From the NCBI GenBank assembly GCA_024641895.1, contig JAHECE010000079.1:1448-10842 (forward strand): a stretch of 9,395 nucleotides of DNA. Reading direction: 5' to 3'. Shown piece by piece: positions 5,492 through 9,395 of this stretch. The notes under the pieces are model-generated. The model did no database searches and was not told where the DNA came from. It saw only the letters and a list, made by a program, of their open reading frames with translations. The stretch's first letter is position 1, and every line of letters starts with the position of its first letter. The DNA comes from Actinomycetales bacterium. GTDB lineage: Bacteria; Actinomycetota; Actinomycetes; Actinomycetales; JAHECE01. A program made the translations under genes and the position numbers.

Positions 5492-6394
5492 TTGTCGGAG
5501 GAGCGCATCGTTGAGCAGCAGGCTCCGGCTGCCTGCCGTCGCGACGGGCACGAGTCGACGCCGGCCCTCGGGGCCGCCCCGGCGGCCGAGCCCTCGGCCT
5601 GCGTCGGTCGCCACCGCTGGATCTCCAGGTCTGCCGTGCTCGCCGCCGTCGGCGCCATGACGATCGCCTGGCCCTTGTCGGGCGCGGCGGACGACGGGCT
5701 CCCGAGCACCCCTGCCGCCACCGCGCCCCCTGCACTCGCGGCACCCGGGCCCGGCGTCGTCGACACGCTGAGCACCGGCGCGGTCGAGCTGCGGGCGGCC
5801 ACCGCTCTCGATGCCGACCCCGCCGCTGCCACCAGGGCCATCAGTGTCGCGAGTCGCGGGGTCGTTCGCCAGTCGCTCGAGTGCCCCGTGCAGTCCGAGG
5901 CGAACGGCGCCCTGGGCGCCGCGATGGGCGGCGAGGACAGGACGCCTCGGCTGGTGATGCCCGCGGCTGAGGGCACCTATCGAGTGACGTCCGGCTTCGG
6001 CCCGCGTGCCTACCCGATTCGCGGCATGCACGAGGGCACTGACTTCGCCGGCACGCTCGGCACGCCCCTGTACGCCGTGGCCGACGGGACGATCGTGTAC
6101 GCGGGGGGCGGGCGCGACGGCCGCTCGGGCCAGATCGTCATCCTGCGAGCCGAGATCGACGGCGCGACGTATGACTTCTGGTACGGCCACATGTTCAGCC
6201 GCGGTGTCCACGTCGTCGAGGGCCAGCAGGTCACCATCGGGCAGAAGATCGCCGAGATCGGCAACAACGGTCGTTCCACCGGCCCGCACGTGCACTTCGA
6301 GGTGCACGATGCCGCCGACCAGCCCATCGATCCCTACGCCTTCCTCCGGGCGCACGGCGCGAAGCCGGTGGCCGAGGCCGCTCGCTGCGCCTGA
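5492..6394 (+). CDS. M23-family zinc metallopeptidase (LytM-like peptidoglycan endopeptidase), exported
   Basis: This 300-aa protein should cut peptide cross-bridges in peptidoglycan outside the membrane. The TTG start gives a 40-residue cytoplasmic N-terminus, then Arg-rich RHRWISR and a hydrophobic segment (about 47-64) acting as signal anchor or signal peptide, with a possible cleavage site at SGA-AD (64-68). An Ala/Pro-rich linker of about 85 residues leads to the M23 domain (about 155-285). Zinc ligands are visible as His180 and Asp184 (HEGTD) and His268 in GPHVHFE; His233 (YGHM) and His266 are the likely catalytic histidines, so the site is complete. The linker and tail contain no LysM or SH3 cell-wall-binding domain. 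It stands alone between two hairpin-rich spacers and is probably transcribed on its own. A later ATG at 5657 (residue 56) would remove the basic part of the export signal, so I reject it. Family assignment is sure; the cleaved bond is not. Confidence 0.9.
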   Translation: MSEERIVEQQAPAACRRDGHESTPALGAAPAAEPSACVGRHRWISRSAVLAAVGAMTIAWPLSGAADDGLPSTPAATAPPALAAPGPGVVDTLSTGAVELRAATALDADPAAATRAISVASRGVVRQSLECPVQSEANGALGAAMGGEDRTPRLVMPAAEGTYRVTSGFGPRAYPIRGMHEGTDFAGTLGTPLYAVADGTIVYAGGGRDGRSGQIVILRAEIDGATYDFWYGHMFSRGVHVVEGQQVTIGQKIAEIGNNGRSTGPHVHFEVHDAADQPIDPYAFLRAHGAKPVAEAARCA

Positions 6395-6559
6395 CCGGCT
6401 CGCCCGGCGTCCCCACCTTCCCCGAGGACGCCCGCGCACGCCTGGTCCATCGAGCGAACGGGGCGTGCGGCGGTGATCGCCCCGGGCGCTCGGCCCGCGC
6501 GCTGCGGAGCCGCACAGGGCTTCGCTGTGGAGCCGCACCAGGGTGCAGCCCTGGGGCAG
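6395..6559. other. Spacer with short direct repeat and two small hairpins
   Basis: No gene is seen here. GGAGCCGCAC occurs twice in direct orientation (6506-6515 and 6529-6538). Between and after the copies lie two small hairpins: CACAG/CTGTG (6513-6517 with 6525-6529) and CCAGGG/CCCTGG (6538-6543 with 6549-6554, loop TGCAG). Together with the large stem that follows, they form a run of three hairpins within about 90 bp. Confidence 0.55.
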
Positions 6560-6600
6560 CAGTGTGGGGCACGGGCCTGCGCGGCCCGTGCCCCACACTG
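6560..6600. terminator. Strong bidirectional hairpin terminator between the M23 gene and adhE
   Basis: Arms 6560-6577 and 6583-6600 are perfectly complementary over 18 bp, around a 5-nt loop TGCGC. The stem has 13 G/C pairs and no mismatch. It lies between two convergent genes, 166 bp after the M23 stop and 17 bp from the adhE stop on the other strand, which is where a shared terminator is expected. Neither side has a U-tract; U-less hairpins of this kind are usual in GC-rich actinobacteria. It may also protect the adhE mRNA 3' end. Confidence 0.85.
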
Positions 6601-6616
6601 GTTCAGCGTCGGGGGA

Positions 6617-9382
6617 TCAGCCTTCCGAGGCGGGCTGCTCCTCCTGCTGCTGCTCCTGCTGCTGCTGGTCGGCCGGGGTTTCTTCGTCGGTCTTGGCCTT
6701 GCGGGTGCGCTTGGCGGGTTCGGTGGTTGCGGTCTGGGTGCCGGCGAGCTTGGCGATGGCTTCTTCCTGGCGGGTGCCGTAGTAGGAGGCGACCATGAGC
6801 TGCTTCATGTGCTCGAGCATCGGGATGCGCGGGTTGGCCGGTGCGCACTGGTCCTCGAAGGCGCGCATGGTGAGCATGTCCAGGGAGCCCATGAACGCGT
6901 TCTCCTCGATGCCCATCTCCGTGAAGGAGCCCGGCATCCCGAGGCGGGCGCGTAGGCCTTCTACGGCGGCGGCGTAGGACTCCACGCCCTCGTCGGGGGT
7001 GGCGGCGGGCAGGCCGAGCTCGCGGGCGATGCGTTGGTAGCGCTCGGGTGCGGTGTACGTCTCGTACTTGGGCCAGGCGTTGAACTTGGTGGGGATCTGG
7101 CCGTTGTAGCGGATCGCGTTGGGCAGGAACACGGCGTTGGTGCGGCCGTGGATCTGCTTGTACGTCGAGCCGACGGTGTGGGACATCGCGTGCACGATCC
7201 CGAGGAAGGCGTTGCCGAACGCCATGCCGGCGATCGTGGCCGCGTTGTGCATGGTCTCGCGGGCGCCGGTGTCGTTGTTCAGGACCGAGTTCTCGATGTT
7301 CCCGAAGATCAGCTTGATCGCCTGCAGGGCTAGGCCGTCGGTGAAGTCGTTGGCGTAGACCGAGACGAAGGCCTCGGTGGCGTGGGTGAGGGCGTCCATG
7401 CCGGAGTCCGCCGCGACGAACGACGGCATCTTCTCGGTCAGGTTCGGGTCCACGATCGCCACGGTGGGTGTCAGGGCGTAGTCCGCGAGGGGGTACTTGA
7501 AGCCTGTCTCGGGGTCGCCGATGACGGCGAAGGGGGTGACCTCGGCGCCGGTGCCCGATGTGGTCGGGATGCACACGAGCTTGGCGAGCTCGCCCAGGGC
7601 GGGGAACTTGAAGGCCCGCTTGCGCACGTCGAGGAACTTCTCGCGCAGGTCGTGGAAGTCGATCTCGGGGTGCTCGTAGAGGAGCCACATGACCTTCGCG
7701 GCGTCCATCGGGGAGCCACCGCCCAGGGCGATGATCGTGTCGGGCTTGAACTCGCGCATGATCGCCGCGCCCCGGTGCACGGTGCCTACGCTCGGCTCGG
7801 GCTCGACGTCGTCGAAGACCTGGATCATGACGTCGTTCGCGCGGCGCTTGAGGACGTCGCGGATCTTGTCGACGAAGCCGATCCGGGTCATCGTGTGGTC
7901 GGTCACGATGGTGACCCGGTTGATGCCCTTCATGTCCTTGAGGTAGCGGATCGCGTTCGGCTCGAAGTAGGTCTTGGCGGGGACCTTGAACCATTGCAGG
8001 TTGTTCGTCCGGCGTCCGATTCGCTTGATGTTCAAGAGGTTCACCGCCGAGACGTTGTTGGACACGGAGTTGCGGCCGTAGGAGCCGCAGCCCAGGGTGA
8101 GGGAGGGGATGAACGCGTTGTAGATGTCACCGATACCGCCCAGGGCGGTCGGTGAGTTGGCGATGATGCGAACCGCGCTGCAACGCTTGCCGTACTCCTC
8201 GATGAGGTCCTTGTCCTCGGTGTGGATGGCCGCGGAGTGGCCCAGGCCGTTGAACTCGAGCATCGCCACGGCCATGTCCAGGGCCTCTTCGCGCGAGGCC
8301 GCCTTGAGCACGGCGAGCACCGGTGAGAGCTTCTCCCGGGTCAGGGGCTCGTTCGGGCCGACGCCTCCGGGGGTCTCGGCCAGCAGGACCGAGGTGTCCG
8401 CCGGGACGGTGAAGCCGGCCTGCTCGGCGATCCAGACCGGGGACTTGCCCACGACGTCGGCGTTCAGCTTGGCGCCGGCGCAGTTCTCGGAGTTCGCGGT
8501 CGCGCCGAAGATGAACTCCTCGAGCTTGGCCTTCTCCTCCGGGTTGCACACGTGCGCGTGCAGGCGCTTGAACTCGGCCAGGGCGGCGTCGTAGATCTCG
8601 GCGTCGATGATCGTGGCCTGCTCGGAGGCGCAGACCATGCCGTTGTCGAAGTTCTTGCTCAGCACGATGTCGTTGACGGCGCGGTTCAGCTTGGCGCTCT
8701 TCTCGATGTAGGCCGGCACGTTGCCCGCGCCCACGCCCAGGGCGGGCTTGCCGCAGGAGTACGCCGCCTTGACCATCGCGTTGCCGCCGGTGGCCAGGAT
8801 GAGGGCCACGCCGGGGTGGTTCATCAGCTTGCCGGTGTTCGCGATCGAGGGGTTCTCCACCCACTGGATGCAGTTCTCCGGGGCGCCGGCGGCGACAGCG
8901 GCGTCGCGCACGATCTCGGCGGCCCGCGCGGAGCAGTTCTGCGCGCTGGGGTGGAAGGCGAAGATGATCGGGCAGCGGGTCTTCAACGCGATCAGGGACT
9001 TGAAGATCGCCGTCGAGGTCGGGTTCGTCGTCGGGGTGATGCCGCACACGACTCCGACGGGCTCGGCGATCTCCGTGATGCCCAGCAGCTCGTCCTCGTA
9101 GATGACGCCGACCGTCTTGGTGTACTTCATCGAGTTCGCGACGTGCTCGCACGCGAAGATGTTCTTCGTCGCCTTGTCCTCGAAGACACCACGCCCGGTC
9201 TCCTCGACGGCCATCAGGGCCAGCTGACCGTGCTGGTTCAGCGCCGCCACGGAGGCCTTCTTGACGATCCGGTCGACGGCCTCCTGGTCCAGGGCCTCGT
9301 AGGCGAGCAGGGCAGCGCTTGCGCGGCTGACGAGGGTATCGATCTCGTCAGCGCCCGCGGGCACTTCCGGTTGGGGATTCAC
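6617..9382 (-). CDS. adhE: Bifunctional aldehyde-alcohol dehydrogenase AdhE
   Basis: AdhE reduces acetyl-CoA to acetaldehyde and then to ethanol, using two NADH; it is cytoplasmic and in E. coli forms long spirosome filaments. The 921-aa protein has an aldehyde dehydrogenase half (about 10-445) with catalytic Cys251 in FDNGMVCASEQ and the segment GVVCGITPTTNPTS (110-123), a linker (about 446-465), and an iron-dependent alcohol dehydrogenase half (about 466-870). The latter shows GGGSPMDAAK (554-563) for NADH binding and iron ligands Asp663, His667, His731 and His745, matching E. coli D653, H657, H723 and H737. Both sites look complete. After residue 870, where E. coli AdhE (891 aa) is almost at its end, there is a tail of about 50 residues: helical, then basic KRTRKAK, then Gln/Glu-rich. 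GTG at 9382 is preceded by GAGGAG at 7 nt. The promoter lies beyond the right edge. Expected to serve NADH disposal when oxygen is low. Confidence 0.97.
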   Translation of the reverse strand: MNPQPEVPAGADEIDTLVSRASAALLAYEALDQEAVDRIVKKASVAALNQHGQLALMAVEETGRGVFEDKATKNIFACEHVANSMKYTKTVGVIYEDELLGITEIAEPVGVVCGITPTTNPTSTAIFKSLIALKTRCPIIFAFHPSAQNCSARAAEIVRDAAVAAGAPENCIQWVENPSIANTGKLMNHPGVALILATGGNAMVKAAYSCGKPALGVGAGNVPAYIEKSAKLNRAVNDIVLSKNFDNGMVCASEQATIIDAEIYDAALAEFKRLHAHVCNPEEKAKLEEFIFGATANSENCAGAKLNADVVGKSPVWIAEQAGFTVPADTSVLLAETPGGVGPNEPLTREKLSPVLAVLKAASREEALDMAVAMLEFNGLGHSAAIHTEDKDLIEEYGKRCSAVRIIANSPTALGGIGDIYNAFIPSLTLGCGSYGRNSVSNNVSAVNLLNIKRIGRRTNNLQWFKVPAKTYFEPNAIRYLKDMKGINRVTIVTDHTMTRIGFVDKIRDVLKRRANDVMIQVFDDVEPEPSVGTVHRGAAIMREFKPDTIIALGGGSPMDAAKVMWLLYEHPEIDFHDLREKFLDVRKRAFKFPALGELAKLVCIPTTSGTGAEVTPFAVIGDPETGFKYPLADYALTPTVAIVDPNLTEKMPSFVAADSGMDALTHATEAFVSVYANDFTDGLALQAIKLIFGNIENSVLNNDTGARETMHNAATIAGMAFGNAFLGIVHAMSHTVGSTYKQIHGRTNAVFLPNAIRYNGQIPTKFNAWPKYETYTAPERYQRIARELGLPAATPDEGVESYAAAVEGLRARLGMPGSFTEMGIEENAFMGSLDMLTMRAFEDQCAPANPRIPMLEHMKQLMVASYYGTRQEEAIAKLAGTQTATTEPAKRTRKAKTDEETPADQQQQEQQQEEQPASEG
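6635..6667 (-). repeat. CAG/GAG triplet run encoding the Gln/Glu tail of AdhE
   Basis: Eleven consecutive minus-strand codons are all CAG or GAG, coding four Gln, Glu, three Gln, two Glu, Gln. Pure CAG runs of this kind are open to replication slippage, which would add or remove residues without breaking frame. They lie near the end of adhE, 5 codons before its stop. Confidence 0.85.
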
Positions 9383-9389
9383 GATGCGG

Positions 9390-9395
9390 CTCCTC
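9390..9395 (-). promoter_or_regulatory. Shine-Dalgarno site of adhE
   Basis: GAGGAG on the minus strand lies 7 nt before the GTG start at 9382, at the very edge of the window. It supports GTG rather than a later codon as the start. Confidence 0.75.

Noticed and set aside
5287..5514. A 75-codon plus-strand ORF from a GTG in the spacer before the M23 gene
   Set aside because: No Shine-Dalgarno site, no protein-like pattern or domain, and it overlaps the hairpins and the M23 start; in GC-rich DNA such frames are common.
5511..5660. A 50-codon ORF from TTG 5511 with a good Shine-Dalgarno site, whose TGA overlaps an in-frame ATG (5657) of the M23 gene
   Set aside because: Its product is Pro/Arg/Ser-rich like an out-of-frame read, and starting the peptidase at 5657 would remove the basic residues and most of the hydrophobic export segment. 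The TTG at 5492 gives a complete export signal.
7382..8155. Plus-strand frame of 257 codons opposite adhE
   Set aside because: Antisense to the core of a fully conserved enzyme; no domain and skewed composition.

Overview
The window is very GC-rich (by eye about 70%), uses GTG and TTG starts freely, and has short intergenic gaps and U-tract-free hairpins. The gene families match high-GC Actinomycetota. A tandem pair of CNNM/CorC proteins, an OmpR-type two-component system next to an ABC exporter ATPase, an exported M23 peptidase and a bifunctional AdhE together suggest a facultatively fermentative member of the Micrococcales, perhaps Cellulomonas-like. The family assignment is inference; the phylum-level call is firmer.

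Layout, left to right. Positions 1-2683 hold a leftward operon on the minus strand: an OmpR-family response regulator (2683-1955), a short-loop HAMP histidine kinase (1944-799), and an ABC exporter ATP-binding subunit (758 to beyond the left edge). Between kinase and ATPase lies a 15-codon ORF (802-755) that overlaps the kinase stop (ATGA) and the ATPase start (GTGA). Positions 2728-5221 hold a divergent rightward operon of two tandem CNNM/CorC membrane proteins (462 and 344 aa), related to bacterial Mg2+ exporters. A 26-codon ORF (2728-2808) precedes it and overlaps the first GTG start. The divergent spacer is only about 44 bp. Positions 5222-5491 are non-coding, with several hairpins and a possible promoter. 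Positions 5492-6394 encode a membrane-anchored or secreted M23 zinc endopeptidase. Positions 6395-6616 hold a cluster of hairpins ending in a perfect 18-bp stem, placed to terminate both the M23 gene and the convergent adhE. Positions 9382-6617 (minus) encode a full AdhE (921 aa) with an unusual Lys/Arg then Gln/Glu-rich C-terminal tail.

How the genes may work together: the regulator, kinase and ATPase look like an envelope-stress or drug-sensing unit controlling an exporter. The CNNM pair would handle Mg2+ or a related divalent cation at the membrane. The M23 enzyme remodels peptidoglycan, and AdhE recycles NADH by making ethanol under oxygen limitation. No mobile element, CRISPR array, tRNA or rRNA was seen. 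The genes themselves belong to known families. The less ordinary signals are the two tiny overlapping ORFs at operon junctions, complementary motif loss in the CNNM pair, low-complexity repeat-encoded tails on two proteins, and the structured non-coding stretches flanking the M23 gene.
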